A program made the translations under genes and the position numbers. A DNA stretch of 64,000 bases from Nectonema munidae (lineage: Eukaryota; Nematomorpha; Nectonematoida; Nectonematidae). Shown piece after piece: positions 23,639 to 36,149 of this stretch. The notes below the pieces were generated by a model that was given only the letters and a program-made list of their open reading frames with translations, did no database searches and was not told the DNA's origin. Each line of letters begins with the position of its first letter. Within the stretch, counting starts at the first letter, position 1. The DNA is taken from contig JAUIRK010000880.1 of assembly GCA_030549495.1 (NCBI GenBank), positions 186,001 to 250,000 of the forward strand, in the 5' to 3' direction.

Positions 23639-24368
23639 GGCAAACGGACAATTCGTCGCTGGACAACTCGTCCCCATTTAATTTGTCTCTTGTTAATTCG
23701 CCTCAGGACAAATTGTTCTTGGTTAATTTTGCGTTAGAAAAGTATATCATTAAACAATAGCTTTTTTTATTTTTAACTTGATCAATAGAATTATCTTATA
23801 AAATGAATACTGTTCTTTTATTGAAATGAACTTAACACTAATTTACAATTTTTTCTAAAATAATTTGGGTAAATTTGGAGAGAGCGTAGTCTACGTACGC
23901 ACTTCTTTTTGCTGCTTGAAATGAAATTAGACTTTAATTTTTTTAATCCCACACATACTTGCCTCTATAAAGTCTTAAATCTGTTTCTAGATAGGAAGAA
24001 AAGACAAGTCACAATAAAAATTATTAAAAACAAAGTAAATAAAAAGTTGCATTTTTTTATAATAAAATATATCGTGCAAATAAAGTAAAAATTTATAGAT
24101 TTTTAATAAATAAAAAAAAGTGAGAAAAAAAATTAGAAAAAAATATATCTTTCTCAATTTAGTTTAAAAAATTAAGTAACCTGAAAGCTAAAAAAAACAA
24201 TAATTAAAATAAAACATATTTTTGAAATTTATTTAAATTTTAAAATTTCAAAGGTTGAAAATAATGAGAAATATTTATAAAATTTTAGATCCGAATTGAC
24301 CGACAACGAATTGTCACGGGACAAACTGTCCAACGACGAATTAACCGAAGACGAATTGTCCTAGCGCC
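23639..24368. mobile_element. 730 bp element with GGACAATTCGTC-type ends, 8 bp duplication
   Basis: The ends are GGCAAACGGACAATTCGTC and, inverted, GGCGCTAGGACAATTCGTC (15 of 19 match). The flanks are the identical 8-mer GTTATTTT (23631-23638 and 24369-24376). Inside each end the motif GGACAA(T/C)TCGTC and its variants recur several times, in a clustered array over roughly 80 bases at each side, like multiple transposase-binding sites. There is no coding sequence. An 8 bp duplication is made by hAT, P and some Merlin or Mutator-like elements; the termini do not look like usual hAT ends, so I leave the superfamily open. Confidence 0.8.
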
Positions 24369-24376
24369 GTTATTTT

Positions 24377-27029
24377 ATACTTAGCAACGCCTGTTGTAAT
24401 CTCAATAACTTCACATTAGACTTCTGATTGGCTGTGGTTATCACCTGTCACAAAAGCTTGGCAGGAAAACTTTATTTAAAAAAGCTTGAGATATTCTGAC
24501 TCTAATAAAACGAAAAAATCTCTGCTAGTAAGGATAGATTCGTAAACAAGCTACATTTTTTCTTTTCTTTTTTAAAAATTATTTACAATACATTGATCTT
24601 GTTTATTATGCAAATTCTCTGTGACTCTTGGGATTGGGTAGAATTCTCCTTAATCCCTGAAATTGTCATCTTAAGGATCATCACTGCAGATATAGTTATA
24701 AAAACACCATTTTTATGCGTGATCTGAAGTGAGCGAATAGGTGACTTAGAGACGAACAGCTTTTTGGTCAAAAAGTGTTAAACAGCCAAAAGCTATGTCC
24801 TTTTTACTTTGATAAGCATTCAACCAGGTAAGTGCTTCAATTATAATTATAAGAATATAAAAAGGGGTTTACCTTTTTTACTAATTTTGCTGGTAAAAAC
24901 AATCGTTTGCGAAGAAACAACAGCTCGAACAAAACGGCTGTTCCACCAAATACCAATTTGAGGAATCGTCCAGCCTCTCTATATGTCTTTTCGATGAAGT
25001 GATATACACTGATTAAATAACATATTGGAGCTGGGGATGGCAAACAGGTGATTTGACCCGCTTTGGAATATAAATATTTGTATTTTTTCGAAGTCGTAAA
25101 TAACTATTTTCCAACATAATTTTAATTGTAGCCAAAAATAGCATTGCCTAACTTTATATAATTGTAGGTCCGTTTGCAAATTATTTTTCACATACTCTTG
25201 CTTATTCATCTACATTATAATAACTCATTTTAGTTTAACTTTGCTATCATCTATGCCTTTATTTTATTGAATAATGTTTGAGGTTATTAAATTTTTAATA
25301 ATGTCGAATTTCATTTCTTGTTTTTGCCTTTTCATAACAAACTAACTTACTGATTGAATCTACTAACTAACCAAGTAACTGATTGAGCTTTGAAAACGTA
25401 CAAACTGATTGAGCTCTTGAAAAATGTGTGTCCGTTTATTTATTTTGTTGCATGGCAGGAAACATTAGGGTAAAACCAAGTCCACTTTTCTTGAAAAGGG
25501 TCAATTGCAAGGCTAGCTCTTCAAAAGCTTCAACATTTGTTCAGAAACACTGAATTAGACGATAACGCGTGGGTTTTGTGATAAAAAAAAGCTATGGAAA
25601 ACACAAGAGCATTGATTTTTAGGAAGCAAAAAGCGTGGGTAGAGAGAGGAGGGATTTGAGAGAAGAAAATCTAAACGCTGTAAAAGGAACATCTTGTTGT
25701 ACAAATGCATGCTCCCTATCTATCCATATCTATAGCATAAGAAAGACACTTCTTTTATGAATCCTCAAAGAAGATAATGACAGCATATGCCGATGTAGAT
25801 TCATATTTGTGTGCGTGCAATGCATGTAATATGCATGTATAATCTATATATATTATTTAGATGGGATATGATCGATAAAAGATCAAAAAGTCTAGCATTG
25901 TATCATCTCAGCATTAATTTATACATTGCAAATAAGAAAATATATCTTGGAAATCAGAGTAAATGAGAAATATAGGGAAACAACGAAGTATATAATATAT
26001 ATAAGCTCAGGCACACACTCTGTATATTTATGAGTATAATTCTTGAAATATTATATTGGATTTGTGGAGAAAGGCCCTTTTTATACACAAGCTAATCATG
26101 TTCTAGATTATTACTACTTTTGAGATTTTCTTGATGGAGATTATCTAGGAAAAATATTTTCTTCCTTGCCATGAATATAATGAATAGTAGTAAGTTTGTG
26201 GGCGTTGTGATTCCTATAACAATAATATAATCAGAGTCGTGTTGACGAAAAATCCCATGAGATTGTAAGCTCATGATGATCATGTTGAAATATTCAATCA
26301 TTGAAGATTGAATTTCACAGTGTGACTTTTAACGAAAACTCCTAGCACTGTTCAAAGTTTTCATTGAATTGATAAAAAGTTGCTTTCACGAATATTGTTA
26401 GGAAATCTAACGTAATCTCCATAAAATCAACTCTAGTCATTTTCAAAATATGTTTGTAAGGTAAATGACAAACAAGTAGGCTATAGAGAGGAACCAATCT
26501 AAATCACATCGTTTCGTCGTCAAAAAAAGGGTGTCAACTTAGGGTCAGGTAGATTGCTAAAAGTTCACAAGGGGTGGGGAATGACCAAAAACTGGTTGGG
26601 GTAATTTCTGAGCGCTTTTTTCCAAGGTAGAAAAAGGATTGATATCTACTGAAACATGTTTGAGAGTGATGATCTTCATATAACAATGATGAATGATTCC
26701 AAGATGTGAATTGTTGATGTAAATGCTAGATGATGATGATGATAATGCGTTAAATATGGAAATATTTGCGATAAATATGATGAAGGGAGGAGTTTGAAGA
26801 TAATGACGGTGATGATGATATTCATCACGATATATAGATGATTTAGCAGGTATGATGGGAATATGATGGGATTTGGGAATATGTTTCGATGATGATGATT
26901 AGAGAGAATGTGTAAATAAATAGAGTAGTTAGTGGACATCATCATAAGTATCACTCAATATAAAATAAATAAAATCGTTGTCGTGATGTGTATACAACAC
27001 ATACAAGAAGGATACGATGCAATTTCTTG
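24377..27029. other. intergenic DNA, microsatellite-rich at the right
   Basis: I find no gene. A low-complexity GATGAT/TGATGA-rich stretch runs about 26660-26950 and produces a long open stretch of H/I/L codons on the minus strand that is not a gene. An open stretch at 24837-25043 (minus) is unrecognised. Confidence 0.45.
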
Positions 27030-27399
27030 TTGAGTAACATACGCAATCGTATGATGGATATAGTGAAATACTACGAATCTACGAGAGTATCCAACGTAAC
27101 GCTCGTAAGCGACGAACGCCTACGCATGAGTAATTCGATTGACTCAATCACGTGAGCGCGTTCAGCCAATCACATCACGTGTGTATCTAATCTGCGTTGT
27201 TGTGTTCTCTCACTGCGCAAGTGTGATTCGTCCATTTTGAATTTTTCTGTGCGTAGCCATGCATGCGTACGCACTATAATATATCATCCATTGTTGTAAG
27301 CGAGTTGTATGCGTTTGTGGCCTCCATTACTTTCAAATCTTAATATCATCGTGAAACAACTCATCTTCACCTACTTTCTTGTCTCCTTTTTTAAGTTTA
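27030..27399 (+). promoter_or_regulatory. promoter region and 5' leader of the CDK inhibitor gene
   Basis: This stretch is richer in CG dinucleotides than its surroundings (for example AACGCTCGTAAGCGACGAACG split by few AT bases). It carries a CCAAT box at 27166-27170 between two palindromic E-boxes CACGTG at 27149-27154 and 27176-27181, and a TATAATATA stretch near 27275. It sits directly 5' of the first coding exon. CCAAT (NF-Y type) and E-box (bHLH type) readings come from known consensus sites; the start of transcription is not determined. Confidence 0.55.
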
Positions 27400-30300
27400 A
27401 TGAATTTCCCGAAGTATCTTTCCATTCCTCCCAGAATGCTCCTCAACTCTAATCTGCCCGTTCGCAGGAAATTATTTGATGAAGATGACTCATCCGAAGA
27501 AACTAAATGTAAGTCTCTGAATAAAGACTTCAATTCTATCAAAACTAATGCTGCCCTGAACTGGATGCAGAGGTGGAATTTTGATATTGTAAATGAAACT
27601 CCTGTTAAAGGCAAATTCAAATGGCAAATTTTATCTACAAATGATAGTAAATCCAAAAAGTCCTTAACCAACAATACGTTATCCAAAGACACTACAAAGA
27701 CTAAACTCAGAATTTCAAATAAAACAAAATCAAAACAAAGAAGACTAACAGGTAAATTTTAAATTTATAGATTAATTCTATCCAAAATATTGTAGCTCAA
27801 TTTTTTTGCATGTATGTGAATTTGCTCTTAAAATTTTAAAAGAGTTTACCTCATGTAAATTACTCTTTCTTAATCCTTTAAGATCTTGATTTTTGAAATT
27901 GAATAGTCCCTTTATATTTTTAATTATTTTTTATACAATTAAAGCATAAGATTTTTATTTTATGGGACACTCTTGTGTTTCATTCGGACATAAGGGTTAC
28001 ATGGCATTAGATTAGTCACTAAGGTTTTCTAAGATGTCAGACCGATATACTGGAATATCTTAAGTTTAATTTCAGCTTTGAATATTACCCTCTGCAATGG
28101 TTTTTTTAAATTTATTTTTGTGACTTGTTATAAGGTAATTAACTTATTTTTCAAAATATTTAGTTAGATTTTTTGTGTGCCAGCAAGGGAATTTTCCTTC
28201 TAACAGCTGCTCAATTTTTATTATAGCCCTGATTATAAAAATAAAAGAAAAATATTACATAGTTTAATTTTAAAAACTATGTTAGAAAAAGTTAAATAAA
28301 ATTGAAAGCAATAATTAAATATAGGTTTGTGTAGATGGTCACTCTATTTTTTATATTTTAATCGGCATTACTTAACTTGATAAAATTTTAAATTTAATAT
28401 TAGAATTTAAGTAAATTATTAAATATATTGATTTTTTTGGTAGAGAAGACAATTCGAGAATTTAGCTTTTAAAATTTTAAAAACGAGGAAAGCAAAGGGA
28501 GAGTGATGTGATCAGATGAATGTCCCTAGATGCAGGGTTGGATCAAATCCATTTGTATTTGTAATTCAATACAAATATGATGTAATTGTAAAGTTAGTTT
28601 GGATTAATTCAAGATCATGACATACCATACATGATAGGAATTCCAATAAAAGCAACTCAAAATTCGCTCCGGAGAATTTCTGCTATTAGTGAAGCTGAGC
28701 TTAATTTTTAAAGTTTCATTATCATCGTTCTATTCTTTTGTCTTGTTCAAAAAATTATATCAATAAGCTTCAATGTAAATAGAGTTCAAACTTGGTAAAA
28801 TTTTGTCCTTTGAAATCAATCAATTTTTTATAGTATGATGTATGCTCCTATTGGAAATCTTTTGATCCCCTTGACGATAAAATTAGGCTACGACTATAGA
28901 AATTAATTGAAACCTTCGCTTGCACATATTTAACCGTACCATTAAATATGATTTGGAAAAACAAGTTTGTACTTTCTGATTTTCTTTTTTCTCTGTTATT
29001 TAGGAGTTCTTTAAAATCTAAAATAGAGAACGGCATCTTAGTTTCTGATTCGAAAGCATTCATAATGAAGGCCTATTCAATTATAAAAGAAATGTTTATT
29101 CATATCATCTTGCAGATCTGAAGTGTAATTTCTCTTTCAATAAAGCAAACTGACTTTGAGGCGGGGGTAGGTTGGTGCCCTCTTTAAATCCATCACTGTC
29201 ATGGCTTTGGTTCAAATCCACCATCATATCTTCTTTTCTCATAGTTCGATACAAGGAGGTCACTTGTGCCTTGTCAATGAAAACATCTTACGATAGTTTT
29301 ATCCTGATGAAAAAAATCAAAGACCAATTCATTGTATTAGGACACTGTAAAACCTTCATAAGTGTTGTTGATTAATAAAAATTCTAACTAAACATCTTCT
29401 GGTCCCTAGGCACTATAGGTAGAGCACATCTATTCAATCGATATCCTATAATTTTCTTCTATTATTCAACGAAAATTTAGGCTCGCCAAAAAGTGTTGTT
29501 AGAATACTTTTTGGGAAATTATGGTATTATTTGACCAAGTCTAAAATGCAGATTATCACGAACGCTGCATCGAATCGATAAAGATGTTTTTAAGACTTAT
29601 AATTATTATTCTTATCTTTAGTAATAATAACGAATGCCTGCGTTTTGTGCGATAATAAAACATACATATTTCTCTCTTCACAACCACCACAAGATCGATA
29701 TAATGAGGTTTTATGATGGTAAAATTTGAAGCGCATGTTTTACTTCTCACTCAATGGATTTATTATTGCGAGGAGATGATTTGTGGTGGATGTACCAGCA
29801 CTGCTTATACACTTCTCAGATGAATTAAAAGCTTCTACACTTAATGATGATAGATGGTGTTTGTGTTTTAGGAGGAGAGAGAGAGAGAGAGAGTTCGTTT
29901 TTGTGAACAATGAAAGTGTAGATTTGCTAAAATGATTTCGTAATTAATTAACAAAGTATAAGAAGGGAAACGATGTGATGAATGGATGATGATGTGAAAC
30001 TGTGCTACCAAGCGTCAAAATATCCAAGGTTATATCATTTTATCGAGGACATGCGGGCTCAGTGATAAATTCGTTTTGCTCGCCACGTGCCGCTTTTCAG
30101 CTAATTTAATTTCCCACTTACAAGATGAGTTGATAAATGAATCCTGGATGTGGATAGGATGCTTTGTCTACAACTGTAAAACTAAATTCTCAATATTTTT
30201 TATGTAAATTTCAATCTTTCAATTGAGAGAGCCTTTGATGAGGTTCAGCTTACCAATTTTAAATATTCTATTTATTCAATAGAAAATAGGGTTGCCTTTC

Positions 30301-32778
30301 GACCCCATCCCTAGAGGGGTAGAAATCTATTGTGATTTTCTCAGCTTCAAAATCTACATATGACTCAAAAATGGTATGTGAGTATTTTTTCAAACATCTT
30401 TATGCGTTATATATTCATTTTTTGCAACCAAGAATTTTAGTTTCATCCTATTTTAATTCAGGTCTATTTTTTCTCCATGTGTATCCATGATATTTGGATT
30501 TCCTATTTAAAATTTAAACGTATCCTGCTTTAAGCTTTCTTCGTAATAATGTCTTTCGGTGGTGGATTTAGAAACTTCTGGAACTTTTTACGAGTTAAGA
30601 GTGTAGTTAAACGTCCCGCTGTTATACTTATGCATTTGCTGCTTGGCGATTTTATAACTTTTTTTTAATGACTTTGTTCTGAATATTCTATATCCCCGTA
30701 AATTTGAACCTTTTACAGACTTGTCCAGCCCTGTAAACCTAAAGACTCCGATAGATAGGAGAGTAGAACTCTACAATCTCCCAATTTAGTATACCTTCAA
30801 AAAAATATGATCCTAAAAGAATGGTCACTAAGATGACTATTTTCAATCGGTCCCGTGTTTCACCGTTAGACAGCTATACTGCGTTGCAAGACTATTCGCA
30901 CCTAGTTTCGGACATTTATTCAGTTTACTTTTATGTACGAAATGAATTGTTTTTAAAAGTACCATATCACAATTAATTTACGATATAAATAAAAATTTGA
31001 CTGTATTGACCTTGACTTTTTTTTAATGACATTTATTGGGCCAAATGTCTCTATAAAAGTATTTTAACCCATTAAGTACCATAGAAATCAGACGATATTT
31101 TAAAAAATGCAGACGATTTATATTCAGTCATTGAAAAAAGCAGACAAAGATGAAATGTTCCCAAATGGGAACATTAGGACTTAATGGAAGTACATTGAAA
31201 ATGTATTTTTCATATTAATTATTTCTGTATAGAATTTTGTTTATAACTTTTTTCAAATCCATAATTGTTTCCGTTGGACATTTAAAAAGCTTATAACACT
31301 GTTATAGCGTGCTAGTGCTTTGACACTCAAATTTTGAAGACTAATCGTCCGTGTTCTTTTATTTAAAGCAGACTGTTTTGATTTCTTGTGGCATTGTTTG
31401 TCACACGGTTTTAATACGGGTGGATCCCTCGAAAACTTGGAGCAATGTTTGAAAACAGGATTCATTCAACATGAGCAGAACTGCATCTATCTATGTAACG
31501 CATTTCTCGCGATATCGAAGACGATGACCGGTTAAGCAGCATAAAGGACGACAATACACTGCCCTCCTTCCTTCTCACAGACACACTCATCCACTTTTCT
31601 ATTCTAAAGCTGGGAGCACCCTTTCTTTACACTTTAAACGAGATAACTTTGTTCTAGTTCTTTCTCCCGCGTTAGCCTCTTTGTATGCGCGCGCTCTTCA
31701 TAAATCATTTATTCATTCATACTCTCTCATCACTTATTCATGTCTTTGTCTGTGGGAAGCGTATGTGCTTGTCTTACACATGACAAATGTTCACACTATC
31801 ATATGTCTGCGCTTTCTTTGTCTTTTTATGAGTACGTTATTCCCATGACTCAACAGACAAGAGTGGCACAAAATCCTTCTTGATTCTCCGATCACAGATA
31901 ACTTTGTGAATTGTAATGCATCTTTCTTAATCCAGATTGGCTCTCATAAATTGATACTGTGAGCGATTTATTTTTGATTGATGATAGAGAACTTAACGGT
32001 TTGTTTGCATATTCACTCAAATACTATAACCTGGGCTGGGATGAAATAATGTCTCTTTTTATATTTAAAGGTAAAGGTAGTCTTTGCGGTTTTTTTTATA
32101 TCAAATTAAAGAATCTTTGAGGCCGGGCTAGAACTGAAAACCTTGTAGTACCAAATTCAATCATCTAGATTCTAGACTACCTTACACAAGCCGCCAATTG
32201 GTGATTATTTATACCTAGTTTGTAAAAAATGAGTACACAATAATTGCCCCATAAAAAGCTCACATCCGAGCTATACTACCTACTTATTAAACTGAGTAAG
32301 TTACACCTAACTTTAGCAAGTTAACTACTTTAAGGGAGTAATTGTCCTTACGCTATCCAAAATTAACCAATACAGGACAGCACCATTGGAATGCAAAATC
32401 GCCTATAGTGCGATTGGACTATCGACTCCTAATGAGAAATTCTTCGATTTTAATCTGTGGCCAGGGTTTTGAAGATGTTTTACGTTGAATTTTGTAATTT
32501 TTTAAAATGTTGGATATTGACAATAGAAGATTAAAATTGACCTATTCAATTTTAATCAACTATTTTATAAAATTTATTTTCTTTTTTCCAAAATTTAAGA
32601 ATATTAAACCTAATTTTTAGATTGAAACGCAGTGACAACATAAATTTAACGCTTATTATTTTTTCTTTTCTCAGAATTCTACGTAAAAAGATCGCATCCC
32701 ACTTTTTCCAAACTCACAGTCTCTAGCAAACTAATCAGAAGAGTCAGAAAAAGAAAAAGTGATGACCATCAACACTAA
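27400..32778 (+). CDS. CDKN1/Dacapo-type CDK inhibitor (p21/p27 family), 151 residues
   Basis: Exons 27400-27751 and 32675-32778, joined in phase (ACA G|GT…CAG|AA TTC). The family binds and blocks cyclin-CDK complexes in the nucleus to stop the cell cycle. Residues 23-26 RKLF are the RxLF cyclin-binding motif; residues 58-76, RWNFDIVNETPVKGKFKWQ, match the CDK-binding part of human p21 (RWNFDFVTETPLEGDFAW). Residues 113-120 QRRLTEFY are a perfect PCNA-binding PIP box, cut by the intron after T117. Residues 139-145 RRVRKRK form a basic nuclear signal next to the end. TE replaces the TD of a Cdt2-type PIP degron and residue +4 is S, with K122 and R123 before it. The ATG at 27400 has T at -3; the next in-frame ATG at 27436 (A at -3) is an alternative start and keeps all motifs. 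Length is usual for the family. Confidence 0.9.
29167..29300 (+). repeat. tRNA-derived SINE (family A), copy 3
   Basis: Reads GTAGGTTGGTGCC at the head, GGTTCAAATCCACCATCATA at the B box, TTTTCTCATAGTTCGATACA and TGTGCCTTGTCAATGAAAAC in the body, in the same order as the copy at 36819. It lies in the intron of the CDK inhibitor gene, same sense as the gene. Confidence 0.65.
31064..31190 (+). mobile_element. piggyBac-type MITE, copy a (diverged)
   Basis: Starts TTAACCCATTAAGTACC and carries the family core CAGACGATTTATATTCAGTC and AAAAGCAGAC, then the hairpin ATGTTCCC-AAAT-GGGAACAT minus one base of loop overlap, and ends GGACTTAATGG. The right TTAA is lost. It is related to the better copies at 50326-50463 and 56868-56979. 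Confidence 0.65.
32070..32195 (-). repeat. tRNA-derived SINE (family A), copy 7, worn
   Basis: Shares AGGTAAAGGTAGT at one end and the general order of the family (inverse of the B box near 32110-32130, then CTAGACTACCTTACACAAG at the head side), but is strongly diverged. Assignment rests on order and position of short matches only. Confidence 0.4.
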
Positions 32779-33556
32779 GTAAATCTTCCTTCTTTTTAAC
32801 CTATATTATTATTATTATTATTTTTTTAAATGTTTTTATAGTTTCTTTATTTTGTAAAAACTGTCTTCTGGTTTTCTTAAATCGACTGTCAAAGATCACT
32901 ATTTAAACGTGTATTTTACTTCTAAAGAATCCGGTTGTAACGAATGCAGCTTATAATGAAGGAATTTCATTTATTTCCTTCAAAACTATAGCAAATTTTT
33001 AAAGCTCCAGTTAGCGAATTTCCTTTGTAACTGGAAAGATTTTACCGAAACCAGCAAATTTTTTTAATCCCTTTTGACTCTTAGTGGAACCCCAGTGTTC
33101 TTAAGAAATGAAAATAGCCTGCATTAAAAAAGAAAATCAGACAATTGGCCTTCAAAATTCTGGTCCTCAAAGGGTTGTTCCGGTTATAAAGGAATTTTAT
33201 TTAAAATATAAAACTAATGTTATCAGTTTAATTTTTCAAGTGATTAAATTGCCTATAATTTTTTAATTTGTTTTAATTTAATTTTTATTCAAAAGTTTTA
33301 GGATAGCCTTTTAGGCATTGAACTCTTTTGCCGCACAAAACGAAATTATAATGATGCGTTTTTGTTTCACTTCAAAAAATATTGATTCGAAAAGAAGCAG
33401 AAAAAAATACTAAAATTAATAATTTTTATGTGGAAAATTTGAACTCACGATGTATACACGTTCCTATCTTTTCGGAAATATATTTTTTATAGATTTGTCG
33501 CATACTTTTTTACTTTTTCATGTAATTTAAAGCAAAAGATTTTTATTTTTTGTACA
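32779..33556. other. 3' flank of the CDK inhibitor gene
   Basis: The 3' untranslated region of the inhibitor begins here. An (ATT)n tract lies at about 32807-32824. No convincing AATAAA is found within 200 bases of the stop. Nothing else is recognised. Confidence 0.4.
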
Positions 33557-33833
33557 CAGTGCTCGCGCTAAACAAAAATTTTAGGGGGGGGGCTTCATTG
33601 GGGCGCTAATTTTTGAACTATCAGATTAATCTGCTTCAAGGCGAAAAGAAAACATATGATGTATTTGTCAAGCCATATCTATACACATTACATTTTCATG
33701 AAAGATATTATCATGAATGTTAGATGTTTGTCATATTTTTTTAGGAGAGCTTGAAAATTAGCTGGGGGCTTGAGAAATAGTTGGAGGGGGGGAGCGCTTG
33801 TGCCCCAAAATTTAATAGGTAGCGTGGGCTCTG
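33557..33833. mobile_element. hAT-type MITE (277 bp), copy 1
   Basis: Ends CAGTGCTCGCGCTA and, inverted, CAGAGCCCACGCTA; flanks TTTGTACA (33549-33556) and CTTGTACA (33834-33841) match at 7 of 8 positions, fitting a hAT target duplication. The interior has a G-run near each end and the body ATCTGCTTCAAGGCGAAAAG, which recurs almost unchanged in the second copy at 47743-47994. Confidence 0.8.
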
Positions 33834-33841
33834 CTTGTACA

Positions 33842-36109
33842 TCTCAAACAACGAATGAATTCAGAGCTCCCTTGGAATTCTCTATACCCGATTTTTACTG
33901 TAATGCGGTTTTCGGCTTGAATAGAAATTGGCAGTTTTGTTAGCTTAGTTTGATTTAATAATAATAATCATCATTAAGAGATACTAGTCATCTCTGTGTC
34001 GAACTCAAGCAGCGTCCATAATTGTTGATGTCTACTTACATGGATAACACGCTCCATAATTGGCTTTGATTTTCACGCTCATTATTTTCTACATCTTGTT
34101 ATGGTGCACACACGCACTCGCAATTTGATTGGTATTCTTCACACCTTTTAAAAATAGGCGCTATGCTGCTAATAAGCTAATTACATCGTTTGATATGAAA
34201 GCCTGTCTTTTAATTTGACTTCATCGGCGCGTCCCTTTAATTCATTCATCGCTGTTTTTCCTTCTTTCTAATTAATTAATGAATTCACATTTTCTATGAT
34301 GCTGAATCTTAATTTGATTTAATTTTTTTTGTTTATTTCTTAAAAAAAGTTTAAATGTATTATATATATTTTGGCACATTGCTAGACAAGACCCAGGGGG
34401 CAGTAGACCTCCCTAAAATTTTCAAAATAATTATAATAATGGAATTTAGAATTTATTTACACAAAATTACAATTATTTTGTACATATCACCAATTAAAAT
34501 ATAAACAGAACATCATGTAGACATTTTTGCACCTTGATCGTAATCTATTACACAAAATACTGCTTAAAGGCTTACATTTCTTCCAAGCAGCTATCTATGT
34601 TCTACTTAGAATTATTATTATTATTATCTATTCTACACCCACCTTCTCTAAAACTTATCTTAAATAACAAAATTCATGGATTCCTTCTATCACTAGCGCT
34701 TCATTTTATCCTACTATCTTGGGATTTAATCAGCTCCTGTATATGCATAAATTTTCTTACTTTTTATTTTAATAGATTTATTCTATTTTACTTTCTAACA
34801 AGTGAATATTCTTTTTTTAGTTGTTGCAAAAACGCCTCTCCTCTCTCTCAAATATTCTGAAATAGTGCGTCTTGGAAAAGTGAAGCAAAGCTCCTACTAC
34901 CCACGTATTTATTCATAGATGATATACAGTATTTAAGCATATCACCTATCTATATTGGAATTATTTTCGTCCTTCTTAAATTAATCACAGCATATTTTAT
35001 CATTGATTCATGTAAAGGAAAAAACAAGATGAAATAAAGAAAGAACACCTATTTAAGACGTTATATCTATTTATATGTGTATATCATCTTATGAGTTGGT
35101 GGAGACTGCCTTTAATATCTTTCTTACAACTCCTGTTTATGTCTCTTTGTTTTGTCTCCCTTTCTCTCTCTCTCTCTCTCTCTGAAAGTTGCAATTCTTC
35201 GTTTCTAATATATGTGCAAAAATATTAATTTTTGTTGCTTTATTGCGTCTGTTTAAAAACATATCACATATGTCACTTGATGGACAATTATTTCTTTTTT
35301 TGGTCAAAATTTTGAACTGTACTTTTTCAAAAAAACAGTGAGAATAGATTTTTACTTAAGATATATGATTTGTGAAATTATTCTTGCAATATTTACAAAA
35401 AAATTATACCTTCTTTTGGCGTAATTTGAAAGATGATGATTATATATTCTATACTTTTGTTTTATTGAACAGTTTTTTTAAAACTGATTTTGTTTTATAC
35501 TATTACAAATATAACATGTTTTATCTGTTTTGTACACCTTTGCGGCTCGTCTTTTGTTTGAAATAACATCATGTATATGTGTTTTGTTGAAAGTGTAAAT
35601 TTATTTGACTGCAATCTGTGTACTATTTTATATTTAATAAAAAGTATTATCACTTAACTTTTTTAAACTCAATTTGATATTTTTAGAACCAAAGTACAAT
35701 TCAACAAGTGTTGATGAATATTAAATATTCCTATAAGTTTTTTACATCGAGTTGTGTGTGTGCATTATAAAAATTGAGTAGACATTTTTCCAGTAAATGA
35801 TTTTAAAAAGGCTTTACTTCTTTTCAAGTTTAGATGCATGTACAAAATTGTGAAACCTACCTAATTTTCTCATCACTTACACAATATACCAAATAACAAA
35901 CTATTTACCTAATTAATCTTAGCAATTTAAAAGTGGATAAAAAAATTTTATGACTGCACAAATCACATTTTACAATTATTATTAATTGGGGAAAGGCATT
36001 CGTCTTACAGAAAAATAATACGCTATGTAAGTTTTATACAAATAAACCTTGGGGTTGAAGTTTTGCCACGCCTGTCAAGTCTGAAGATTTAGTAATTGAC
36101 TCCGTCTTT
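33842..36109. other. intergenic DNA, no gene seen
   Basis: AT-rich. A (CT)n tract lies at about 35160-35184. The open stretches at 34534-34860 and 35372-35566 are of biased, hydrophobic AT-rich codons and I do not regard them as genes. Confidence 0.45.
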
Positions 36110-36149
36110 ATAACATGAAATTATGTCTGTTTCTATCAACACACAAGTC

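Larger units (their letters stand above)
27752..32674. other. 4.9 kb intron of the CDK inhibitor gene
   Basis: It starts GTAAAT and ends TTTTCTCAG. It holds two family A SINEs and a TTAA-type MITE, listed separately, a (GA)n tract at about 29877-29893, and an open stretch at 31253-31465 (minus) with a CxxxCHKK pattern seen in some arthropod transposon proteins but too short to assign. I see no further exon. Confidence 0.6.

Noticed and set aside
26676-26954. Open frame of 92 codons on the minus strand, rich in I, H, L and S
   Set aside because: It is the translation of a GAT/ATC-rich low-complexity stretch with no domain.
27333-27692. Open frame of 119 codons on the minus strand
   Set aside because: It is antisense to the first exon of the CDK inhibitor, which has clear family motifs on the plus strand.
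31253-31465. Minus-strand peptide with PCDKQCHKK pattern
   Set aside because: It faintly resembles cysteine-rich N-terminal parts of some arthropod transposon proteins, but is too short to assign.
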